NCBI GenBank assembly: GCA_905250115.1
Contig: CAJNOI010000026.1
Location: 301,077-365,076 of the forward strand
Source: Adineta steineri
Lineage: Eukaryota > Rotifera > Eurotatoria > Adinetida > Adinetidae
Direction: 5' to 3'
Length of the DNA: 64,000 nucleotides
The notes beneath the pieces are model-generated. The model did no database searches, was not told where the DNA came from, and was given only the letters and a program-made list of their open reading frames with translations. Numbering within the stretch: the stretch's first letter is position 1; the number at the start of each line of letters is the position of its first letter. The position numbers and the translations under genes are program-made. Below are positions 38,653 to 48,192 of the stretch, one piece after another.

Positions 38653-39837
38653 ATGAACCATATACTCCTAAGCAAGGTACGTGAGATGCAATCTGAATTA
38701 ATATTAATTCGACAGGATATTCATGCACATCCAGAAATGGCTATGACCGAAGTACGAACATCGGCTCTTGTTGCTGCTAAATTAAAAGAATGGGGTATAA
38801 CAGTTACAGAAAACGTAGGTCTAACTGGTGTTGTTGGAACATTGAAAAGTTTACGACCAGGTGATCAAACTATTGCTCTTCGTGCTGATATGGATGCTCT
38901 TCAACTTAACGAACAAAATGATGTTCCTTACATCTCAACAAAACCTGGTACTATGCATGCTTGTGGTCATGATGGTCATACTACGATGTTACTCGGGGCT
39001 GCTAAATATCTAGCTGAACATCGAGATTCATTTTGTGGAACTGTTCATTTTATCTTTCAACCAGGTGAAGAAGCATTAAAAGGTGCAATTGCTATGATTA
39101 ACGACAACTTATTTGATCGATTTTCAATCGATGCTATTTATGGATTACACAATTATGCAGATCCACTTGGAAAATTTACTATACGACCTGGTCCTATGAT
39201 GGCAGCATCCGATCGTTGGTATGTTACATTTCATGGAACTGGTGGTCATGGAGGTTTAGGACCACATCTTGCCACTGATATTACAGTATTGCAAGCACAA
39301 TTTATTTTAGCATTGCAAACTATTGTAAGTCGTAATGTCAGTGCAATTGATTCGGCTGTGATTAGTGTTGGCGCTCTTGAAAGTGGTTCATTCGATTCAG
39401 TTAATGTTATGCCATCTAAATTACGTATTGGTGGTACTGCACGAAGTTTGACAGAATCAGTTCGTAATACTATTGAACAACGAATAAGAGAATTAGCCAA
39501 TGGTCTAGCTACTAGTTTTGGTTGCACAGCTGAAGTAGAATACACTCGTTTTAGTGTCGCTCTAGTCAACCATAAAGAACAAACTGAACGAGCAATCAAA
39601 GCAGCTGAATTATTAGTCGGTGAAGCAAATATCGATCAAAATAGACAACCATCTATGGGTGGTGAAGATTTTGCATTTTTTCTTTTAAAACGACCTGGTG
39701 CTTTTATATTTATGGGAATATGTGATGGAACAAAATCTAGAAATCTACATTCACCAACATATGATTTCAATGATGATGCAATAGCATATGGTGTCGCTTA
39801 TTGGATTAGCTTAGTTCAACAAGAACTCACACATTAA
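38653..39837 (+). CDS. M20 family amidohydrolase (hippurate hydrolase/aminoacylase type), 394 aa, intronless
   Basis: Metal-dependent amidase expected to release an amino acid from an N-acyl amino acid or related amide. The M20D motifs are intact and in order: HPE (26-28), RADMDAL (77-83), MHACGHDGHT (101-110; C104 and H106 metal ligands), FQPGEE (135-140), GLHN (164-167), a dimerisation-domain GGHGGLGPH, SMGGEDFAFF and the final LHSPTYDF (H366). No signal peptide, so probably cytosolic. Length is typical (380-400). It best resembles bacterial HipO/AmaA and plant IAA-amino-acid hydrolase-like enzymes rather than animal aminoacylase-1. With no intron among intron-rich neighbours, horizontal acquisition is likely. 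The true substrate cannot be read from sequence. The next gene starts about 280 bp downstream on the same strand. Confidence 0.93.
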   Translation: MNHILLSKVREMQSELILIRQDIHAHPEMAMTEVRTSALVAAKLKEWGITVTENVGLTGVVGTLKSLRPGDQTIALRADMDALQLNEQNDVPYISTKPGTMHACGHDGHTTMLLGAAKYLAEHRDSFCGTVHFIFQPGEEALKGAIAMINDNLFDRFSIDAIYGLHNYADPLGKFTIRPGPMMAASDRWYVTFHGTGGHGGLGPHLATDITVLQAQFILALQTIVSRNVSAIDSAVISVGALESGSFDSVNVMPSKLRIGGTARSLTESVRNTIEQRIRELANGLATSFGCTAEVEYTRFSVALVNHKEQTERAIKAAELLVGEANIDQNRQPSMGGEDFAFFLLKRPGAFIFMGICDGTKSRNLHSPTYDFNDDAIAYGVAYWISLVQQELTH

Positions 39838-40118
39838 TTTTCATAAATCATTAAAATATTCAATAAACATGCTTCTTTTCAAATTTGTTTTTATTGCTCT
39901 AGTAAAATTCATTTTCTTCTGTGCAAAAAGGATCGATTTATTTGTCAGTACGTTAAGGAAAAAGAATATTTCACAGAATTGCGAAATAACAAAAAGCCAT
40001 GTGCTTTCATCGCTTTATAGAAAAAGAACGATGATGTTTTGCTTACGTCAATATTATTGTCCTTGTATATAATATTGCTAGAAATAAAAAGTCACCTACT
40101 TTGTTTTTGGATGAAAAG

Positions 40119-42900
40119 ATGTCTACAATTAGTAAATATGAATTATTAAAACATGAAGGTACATGGTTCGATCGTATTAAATATATTTTATCATTATCGG
40201 ATAAAAATGAAATAGAAAAATATTTAAAACAATCAACATCTTATGAAGATTTACAAATATTAATATTTTTATCAAAATTAACAAAAAATGAAAAGAATTT
40301 ATTAGAAATATTTCAAACAGATTCATTACCAGTTCGACGACGAATTATTGCTGGAAAAGCTTGGCTTAAAATACAAAATGATGAAAATCAAATACATAAA
40401 TTTATTGTTGAAACAATCAATGATAAAAATATTTCTCGTTTGTAAGTTTATATTATTAAAAACAATTATTTTTAATTTGTTGTGTTTAGAACTAAACAAC
40501 ATTTATTAAAAATTCTTTGTAAAATTGATTGTTTAAAAAAATCTTCAACATTTTTTTATAATGTTGCATGTTATTTAACTGGATTTTATCGTTATGATCA
40601 GTATAATCTTGATCAATATTTATTACCATTTTGTTCTCAAGATCAAATATTAGAGCTTTTATCACGATGGTCAATTGATCTTATAAAACAAACGAGTGAT
40701 TCACCATTCTTATTATATCGTTCAAAATTAATGTCGTATCACCCTCAGATTTTCCTTCATTTAATACAACGTGATTTTACTAAAAATAAGATGACTAGCG
40801 AAAAATTTTCCAAGTATTATTCTGAAAACACAACATTATTTACAATACTTACAGAAAAAGATCCCAAAGCAGTATGTCGTTTAACAATTGAATGTATTAA
40901 TCAATTAGAAATACATGAAAGATTCTTACCATATTTTATTGTATCAAAACAAAAATATTTTTTCAAGAAAGCACCAGATGAAATGATTGAATTAATTACA
41001 ATTGTAGCATCAACTCAACCAGGTTTGATTTTATTTTTCTAATACCATATTATTTTACTGACTAATGAATATACACACTGAACATTAGAATATCGGAGTA
41101 TGCACAAGATCGTGTGGATGAGGGCTTGAAGACAAAATGAACCCTGATCACAGAATATCAGTATATAGCGCATTTTTATATTACGAGAAGAATTCTAATA
41201 GAGTCTAATTACAAGATCGACCTTCATAGCTCTTCGAATTAAAATTTCTAAAATAGTTCTCCTTGTAATTCAAACGATCAGTACGAATAGATAACAGTAT
41301 TATTGAATTCCTTATCTTCTCATGTCTTATGTAGGTACTATTAAATATCAATTATCTTGGTGTAGTGACAAACCTGATTTGGACAAATTTTTATTTCCTC
41401 GTTCATTTTCTCTTGAACATTATATTCGTCTATTTGATGCTTTATATAATACATGTAAATGGTCATCAAATCATACAATTCGTTTATTTCAATATATGTT
41501 ACAAGATAGTAATCAACATGTGGGTCTTCATAGTAATCGAAAACGTCGTAAATGGTTATTGAATATTGTTATTCATGAACGTATTGGAAAAGAATTATTT
41601 ATAGAAAAATTACTAAATGAAGGAGATGAAACAACTCTAGAATTATTCGCAGAATATGCTGAAATAACAACACCACTTTCTCTTCATTTAATTTCTCGAT
41701 ATGAAATAGATCAAAATGTTAAAACAAAAAAACGTTTATCATTAATTCGTTATCAATTAATGACAAAGGATATTTTTGATCAATTCATAATTTTATTCAA
41801 TCAAACTAGTTCAATTGCACAACAACGTGAACAAAATTATCTTCTTTTTCTTCAATGTGCTTTTTCAAGCAATGACGAACAAATTAAACATGTTCTTGAA
41901 TGGATTGAAAAAAAATTTACTAATGAACAAATAAATATTATACATACTTTCTTATCTAGTTTATCACAATATAATAATAAATTTCAATTAGAAATTTTAC
42001 CAAAGAATTTTGAAGTACTTGAAGCGATTATTGATCATGCTCTTAATCATCTTCAAAAATCAAGTACAACTCTACAAACTATTACTAGTTATGGATTATT
42101 ATTACTTCAACGTGCAGAACACCATCCAATTAAAGAACAAAGAGAACACATTCAAGAATTTGCTTGTAAAATTATTAAACGGTATAAATATTGATAAATA
42201 CCAAACTCTAAAAAAATACTTAATATATCATTTAATTACGTTTTCTCTTTAGATGCTTTGCAATCGATGATAAAATTACATTTTATGTTGAACCATTATC
42301 TGAATCATATCCAATAGCACGTAATCTTATAGCAAATATTCTTATCTCTGATATGTTTTCAAAATTACTTTCAAAATGTATGTTAGATGAATTAATTTGT
42401 TCAATAAATCAGTATTTAAAGAAACCATGGCGTATAGTACAAATTGATACATTTATTAATTCATTCTTTATGGATTATCTTCCTTCATCAATAAAACTTC
42501 AATCTATATTTAAAATTGATAAACATTCTTCTCTTATTTCATTATATTTAAAACAACGCTTAACTCAATTTGAACGTGTTAATCAGTTAATTAATAAAAT
42601 CGATAAGATATTTTTTTTTCATGAAACTGTTCAACAAATTGCTTTTCGTTCTCAACAATATCGATCCTTAATAGATAAATTAATCGAAGATAATAAATGT
42701 ATTACATTAGAAAAATTCTCCAATGAAGAAACTCAATATGCAATAAATTTAGAAACTAAAACAAAGAATATGAAATTACCAGGATTATATGTGGATATTT
42801 TAAGTAGTTCTTTTTATCATTTAACTGGAAAACAACAACAACATATTACAAATATTATCCTATATGATTATATTCAGGTTAAAATCTTTTATAAAAGATT
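40119..42900 (+). CDS. large helical protein of unknown family, truncated at assembly gap
   Basis: Exons 40119-40441, 40490-41022, 41335-42181 and from 42253 into the gap (a CAG/GTTAAA donor at 42877 may end it). Phases agree. The start ATG at 40119 gives MSTISKYELLKHEG. At least 776 residues are present, rich in Leu/Ile/Lys/Glu/Gln and strongly helical. Recurrent blocks of 30-45 residues have the look of HEAT- or ARM-type alpha-solenoid repeats, for example PVRRRIIAGKAWLKI and repeated W/H-rich helix starts, but I cannot assign a repeat family with confidence. No signal peptide or membrane helix. Intron 2 (41023-41334) is unusually long for this gene. The 3' part is lost in the run of N. A cytosolic scaffold role would be a guess. 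Confidence 0.75.
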
Positions 42901-43000
42901 NNNNNNNNNNNNNNNNNNNNNNNNNNNNNNNNNNNNNNNNNNNNNNNNNNNNNNNNNNNNNNNNNNNNNNNNNNNNNNNNNNNNNNNNNNNNNNNNNNNN
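42901..43000. other. assembly gap (100 N)
   Basis: Exactly 100 undetermined bases, the conventional placeholder for a gap of unknown size. Two convergent genes run into it from opposite sides, and each still lacks several hundred codons, so the real gap must be several kilobases or the join is wrong. Confidence 0.98.
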
Positions 43001-43606
43001 TTTAATATTGATTCACCAAAGACTAACATATATAATAATTGATCAACATTAAGTACTTGAAAGATCGATAGAATAGCAACAGGATCGATTGCTACAAATA
43101 AACAATATCAATATTATAGAAATAGAAAAAAAAAACAAAACATTATTACCAGAATTCAATGCACCAATAATAAAACATTCTCTCCATGGTAATTCATATG
43201 ACAGATTATATAATCCAAGTACATAAAGTCCAGCACCAGTAACAACTGCATTTATTGTTGTACCAAATATAGCAAATGTTAAAATAGTTCCAAGATTTCG
43301 AAAAAAATTTCCTTTATGTAAATGATAACCTTGTTCAAATATAATAGGTGGAAGAAAAAGTATAAAAAATAAATTTGAATTTATTAATGGTGTGGGTGCA
43401 TGAACAATAGTTGTTGGTGATACCCATTGATTATAGATTTTAATTAATAAACCAAATAATCCACCAATAAAAATCACAGCAATACTTTCTGGTAAATAAT
43501 TAATACGTTTACGAATTAAAAAATGTATAATTAATACACTGATTATTAATAATAAAAGTAAAAGACATATTTGTGTTGTTGATGTCAATTCCGACATCTT
43601 ATTCAA
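43001..43606 (-). CDS. Na+/H+ exchanger (SLC9/NHE family), N-terminal part, truncated at gap
   Basis: Exon 1 (43606-43150) and the start of exon 2 (from 43091) join in phase 1 across a 58-nt intron. Multi-pass antiporter swapping Na+ for H+ to control pH. Visible landmarks: an N-terminal hydrophobic helix, the LPESIAVIFIGGLFGLL segment, NLFFILFLPPIIFEQGY (the region matching the amiloride-sensitive TM4 of NHEs), and across the splice ALNS-AIDPVAILSIFQV, followed by LVFGESILN just before the gap. The last two are the most conserved parts of the family (SAVDPVAVL and FGESLLND). About 180 residues are present. The remaining transmembrane helices and the cytosolic tail are missing. It could be plasma-membrane or organellar NHE; not resolvable here. 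Confidence 0.9.
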
Positions 43607-44900
43607 TATTTTTACTGATCAATGGTGATCACGATGTGTAACCATCCATACAAAAACCTTCGCTTTTTTTTTCTTCTTTTCGTTCTGTCGAAATATGTGC
43701 ATGTGTATAATATTATAGTCATTATAGGAAGAAAAATAACCTTTTTCTCACTGCGAATATTTATTCATTCATTTGTTTCTTCATGGGACGTAGGAGTTGT
43801 ATTTTGATGTTTAAAATGAGTAATAAGAAAGATATATGGAGAAAATAAATTACACGCAATAATATTTCGGACATGTATTTTTCTTTTGTTGATTTGAAAC
43901 AATTAATTAGGTCAATATGACGAAGAAAAATAAAATATAAAAGGATCATAGTTTATCAATCAATTGCATTTATAATGTATGAATACATTGACTGATTCTC
44001 GAAGAGTCAGAAGAGCACATAAGAGGCGATACAATGGTTATGACAACTAAAAGAATTTGATTATCTTGTATTTGTTTATCATAAATATTATTATTAAAAA
44101 TTGTTTTTTTTACTAGGGTTATATCCTGATAGATTTAAAAATAGATGTTTTTCTCTTTATATTTCAACCTTGTAGTATTTTATGTTCTTCTACTTATATG
44201 CATATATGTATGTATGTTATTATAAATAAATAACGAACAAAATTTTTGATTCTTGTTTGACTTTTTTTTTAATTCTTCGTTAATTTGAACTCTCGATCTA
44301 TTCTATCATATACATATATTGTTTGGACACGTTTACTTTTACCGTATTATTTATCAAACGGTCAAATAGAGGTCTTATATATATGAAACGAGCAAATAAA
44401 TATATTTTTTTTTCTCTTCTTTCTTTGCTTTTACTTTTCTTGCATGTATATCTAAGATTCTTCAATCAATGCTGAATAATTATATAATAGAACTATATTT
44501 GGTACATACATGTTACTAATAAAAATATACTCATATAACCTTACACTGCGTAATTGTGTTCGTAGACATATGCTTTAATCGCTGAAAAGAGTAAAAAATA
44601 CGTATTTTTTTAAAAAATTATTGACGTCCAATGTGAATGAAGTAGAATCGCGATGTATAAGTAATATAGAATACATTAGTTAAATATTAGTCGTGAGAGA
44701 GAGAGTTTAGTTCGTCCTGTAGCATTTTCTGACATTTGTTTAATATTGATTCCAGAATTCAGATAAAATGATGGAATAACATGTCAAGTTTTGCTGGATA
44801 TAAGGAGTGGGATTCAAAGATCATAGATCTTGAAAAGGAAGCAAGATTTAAATTCAACGATTCACTTTCTGTTCCTTTGCAATAAAAACCATCTGAACTC
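43607..44900. other. AT-rich intergenic stretch
   Basis: Upstream flank of the NHE gene. A short (GA)n lies at about 44695-44706. No gene is supported before the glycosidase remnant. Confidence 0.5.
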
Positions 44901-44910
44901 GATTAAATGA

Positions 44911-45157
44911 TCAGTACTAACACATTGATTTACTTGGACATCTTACAATGTTCGATTTGAAAGTCATCGTGGTTTTACTGATTCGACCAAACGAAGATCT
45001 CCAACATTTTTATAAAACATCAGCATCATTCAAATCAAGGATACCTTTCACTAAAGCATCAGTTCATATAAGTCTATGGGTTTTTGAAGGCAAAGCACCA
45101 ATCAATGGCAAACACGTAGAAGTTACTATTCATAATTTTAAATACACTAAAATATAA
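44911..45157 (+). pseudogene. glycoside hydrolase family 16-like C-terminal remnant, frameshifted and with a stop
   Basis: Two overlapping frames each carry part of what looks like the C-terminal end of a GH16-type beta-glucanase. One frame reads LTH, stop (TGA at 44926-44928, where a Trp is expected), then FTWTSYNVRFESHRGF. The other reads KTSASFKSRIPFTKASVHIS, then LWVFEGKAPINGKHVEV and ends HNFKYTKI. The pattern 'HxFTWTxxxVxFES...R.NLW.F.GKAP.NGxxVEV.I..F.F' is what I recall of GH16 domain ends. Switching between frames near 45005-45015 plus the stop shows the copy is broken. The N-terminal catalytic part (ExDxxE) is not found upstream. The family call is by motif memory only. Confidence 0.5.
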
Positions 45158-45298
45158 TTATTGATCATTGATTAGAGTATTCTATTTCTGAGCAATAATT
45201 TGTTTATTTTATTTCACATTTTAACATCAAAATATTACAAGCATTTTCAAATTTATTCAAGTTTATATAACATTAAAATTCTATGTAGTTTTAGTTAT

Positions 45299-46243
45299 TT
45301 ATGATATTGTTGGTATTATCATATTTGATAGACGTCTTATTCTTTTCATAATAGATGTTTTAACAGGATCTGTAAACTGAAATAAGACGATTATGACACA
45401 TAATAACGATAAATCTAAAAATACATAGGCAATTCGAAAATGATATTTTGGTGGCTCAGTAAACAATGATATGATAATAAGTGTTTGATATGGAGCACAA
45501 ATTGTACTTAGTATTGCTACAAGTATAACTGTTCGACGAATCATTTTTAGTTCTCTTTGTGCACGAAATAAAATATTTACAGATACCACACGTTTACTTA
45601 TTTTCTTCACATATAGAATTAATTTAATATAAATAAACATAATCACCAAGATTGGTATTATAAAAATACAAAATGACATATAAGTGATTGAAAAAGATAA
45701 TTTCATAGGTATTTGGCAAATTTGATTGTCAACATTAAAGATGATTTCATCGCGTAACAGAAATTCCAAAGGATATGTGAAACCAATAATCCATGCTATA
45801 ATGATAAGTAATATTTGACTTCGTACTGATTGATAAAATAAATAGTGCGGATAAACAGCCGTCATATATTGAAATAAAGCTTGTAATACAAATGAATAAT
45901 TCACTATAGCACATACACTATACCCAATATAGCCACGGAGAACACAGAGAGAATCTTGATATTCAATTTGTTTGAGATCATTTTGAAGTGTAAACGTATT
46001 AAAACTAAGCACAGAAATTCCCATTACAAATACAGCTAAACATGAATTGGCATTTAACATTATTGGTACTGTATGACATGTTTTATCCACAACGATAGTC
46101 AACAAGAAAATTAATGCAAATATCATAGAAAAAATAATACAGAGTGTGGTGAAAATATCGACAGGAATAATCCATGATTCAATATTTATTGTTGTCCAAT
46201 TATGAATAGATGTTCTTGATAATATGGAAAAAGTTAAATTCAT
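45299..46243 (-). CDS. rhodopsin-like GPCR, 314 aa, intronless
   Basis: A single exon with seven clear hydrophobic helices. The N-terminus has Asn-glycosylation sites (NLT, NWT). TM2 is followed by an extracellular Cys (DSLCVLRGY) that can pair with one in loop 2 (NQICQIP). At the end of TM3 the usual DRY is replaced by FQYMTAVYPH. The third cytoplasmic loop is basic (KKISKR...RAQRELKMIRR). TM6 has CAPYQT in place of CWxP, and TM7 reads FQFTDPVKTS where NPxxY is usual. The motif losses make it divergent from the other two receptors in this window. The ligand is unknown and G-protein coupling is uncertain given the lost DRY. Confidence 0.85.
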   Translation of the reverse strand: MNLTFSILSRTSIHNWTTINIESWIIPVDIFTTLCIIFSMIFALIFLLTIVVDKTCHTVPIMLNANSCLAVFVMGISVLSFNTFTLQNDLKQIEYQDSLCVLRGYIGYSVCAIVNYSFVLQALFQYMTAVYPHYLFYQSVRSQILLIIIAWIIGFTYPLEFLLRDEIIFNVDNQICQIPMKLSFSITYMSFCIFIIPILVIMFIYIKLILYVKKISKRVVSVNILFRAQRELKMIRRTVILVAILSTICAPYQTLIIISLFTEPPKYHFRIAYVFLDLSLLCVIIVLFQFTDPVKTSIMKRIRRLSNMIIPTIS

Positions 46244-47028
46244 TTCTGAAAAAATGAAGAAAGAGTATTAAGCTTTTATATCTATTTAAAAAAAGTCATG
46301 CGCAATATTCTAATGAAGAAAAACCTACACACTGAGCATCAATGAGAAACATGTTCGTTTGTAAATTTAGTAGTTTCTTGTTCTCTGCTCTTTGACAAAG
46401 TGTGTATTGTAATGGAAAATATTGAAGATTGCACCTTTTCAGATGTTAAACTAAAGAAATATATTAACAATGAATCGCTAATATAATATTTAAGATACTA
46501 ATGTGGTTAAATTATTACTTTAAAATATACAGAATAAAAGAAATTTTCTCGTGAATAGTAAAATTAAGATTAAAAAGAGAAAATTTTGTTTGCATGTTTT
46601 TAAAGATTAGATAATTATATAGCTTCATTTTCCGTCACATTAACATCAGTATACATATCCTATATATCTTTATGTCGAGAAAGAATTTTCATGATGACAA
46701 AGCATAAAAAATGCATCATCATCTGTTTTTTATACTAGACTAAAGTTTGCAAAGTACATCAAGCCCCATTAGCATATCTACCCATAAAAAAGCTGTACAA
46801 TACAATATTAACTTACCTACGATATATATCAGTCCGCATTTGTACAATCTATGCGAATAAAATTGATTATTTTATTAAGTGTGAAGAATCTGAATTTTAT
46901 TTAAAAAGCATCTATGATATATATTGTCATTTGCACTATTGATGTGATTATCAGAAACTTTTAAAACTAGTTTTTCTATTTTTCTTTTCTTACATTTCCA
47001 TTAATGCTGCTACATGGCATAATGCTTT
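46244..47028. other. intergenic stretch
   Basis: Five-prime flank of the minus-strand GPCR and three-prime flank of the next minus-strand gene. No further feature is seen. Confidence 0.45.
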
Positions 47029-47319
47029 TTATAGTTCATTTGAGGTTAATTGATTTGCATGATTACGTGCTTGTGATGCTGATAATGAAGTCAACAATGG
47101 AACCATGATATTTTGGTTTTCTTTTTCTTCTTCGGAGATTTTATGAATAGCATCTTCACAGGCATCGCTAATCAAATCTCTTTCTATTGATAATGCACAA
47201 ACCATACTTCTAGCTGCTGGTGTTAAACATCTAAATATAAGGCGAGCAGCTATTCTATTACCAACAGCACGACCAAGTGAATTAAAACTTTCTTTAATAT
47301 CGCGAGGCATTTCAGACAT
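47029..47319 (-). CDS. small helical protein of unknown function, 96 aa
   Basis: An intact open frame with codon use and composition unlike the random AT-rich frames around it: balanced residues, Ala/Arg/Glu rich, starting MSEMPRDIKESFNSLGRAVG and ending ANQLTSNEL. Predicted amphipathic helices throughout; no signal peptide, membrane helix or metal motif. A single Cys pair (RCL, VCAL, DAC) shows no pattern. No family is recognised. It lies about 0.9 kb downstream of the ADP-ribosyltransferase gene on the same strand. Confidence 0.55.
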   Translation of the reverse strand: MSEMPRDIKESFNSLGRAVGNRIAARLIFRCLTPAARSMVCALSIERDLISDACEDAIHKISEEEKENQNIMVPLLTSLSASQARNHANQLTSNEL

Positions 47320-48192
47320 GATAAAATGAGTTTTAAATATTTAAATGTTTAACATATAATCTATGACTTTTTCTATAATAATTGGATGGCTGTACTCTCT
47401 AATAAATAATGATATCATTGAGAATTGAACGATTGTAGCAGTTCTATTATATGGTCCTATTAATATTTTCATTGACTCTAATACACAGAGTTAGAATATA
47501 CTCTAAAATTCAATGAATTCTTTAGTATCATGTGTGACAAACAAGTTAAGAATTTTCATACAAATACTATGCGAAATGCTATAAATCGTGTAAATGGCTA
47601 TATATATCTCATCAAACACTATCGGAGTATATAGACAGATAAATAAATCTCTATCGATTTGTCTATATATATGAGTTTAGTTTTATGAAGCACTATATTA
47701 TTCATCATGTATTGAATAAGTGCATCACTTTTGATAAAGTACCAATAAATAAATAATAAATTGAAATGATGATATTCAAACTAGAAAACAATATCAGTAC
47801 CAAAAATAGATCGATAATTTGACGTCAATTTGAGTGTGATATAAATATTTACATATATTTACAAAAGTATTAAGAGATTAAATTTTGAAAAAAAAATAGA
47901 ATAACGAGAAATGTAGTTTGAAGAAAATAAAATACAAAAAGATATGATATCGTGGGAGGAGAAATAAAAAAAATAAAATGCTGCGATGTATTTGTGTTTT
48001 TTTTCTTACCATCAATATGTAATAGTAAAAAACTATAACAACATTAAAAATATACATATATAAATAAACATTCTATATATAGAATGATGTACTACTGTTA
48101 AAATTATATACATTATAATTAAATTATCTTTATTAAACATATATTTACATTATATATATAAATATACAAAATATCTGTAGATTGTTTGAATT
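47320..48192. other. intergenic stretch with a perfect palindrome
   Basis: AT-rich. Contains the 18-bp perfect palindrome CATTCTATATATAGAATG at 48069-48086, about 110 bp past the stop codon of the ADP-ribosyltransferase gene. Nothing else is seen. Confidence 0.5.
48069..48086. repeat. 18-bp perfect palindrome
   Basis: CATTCTATATATAGAATG equals its own reverse complement. The centre is a simple (TA)n, so formation by chance in AT-rich DNA is possible. Confidence 0.6.

Noticed and set aside
39246-39599. 117-codon minus-strand frame
   Set aside because: Antisense shadow of the M20 amidohydrolase.
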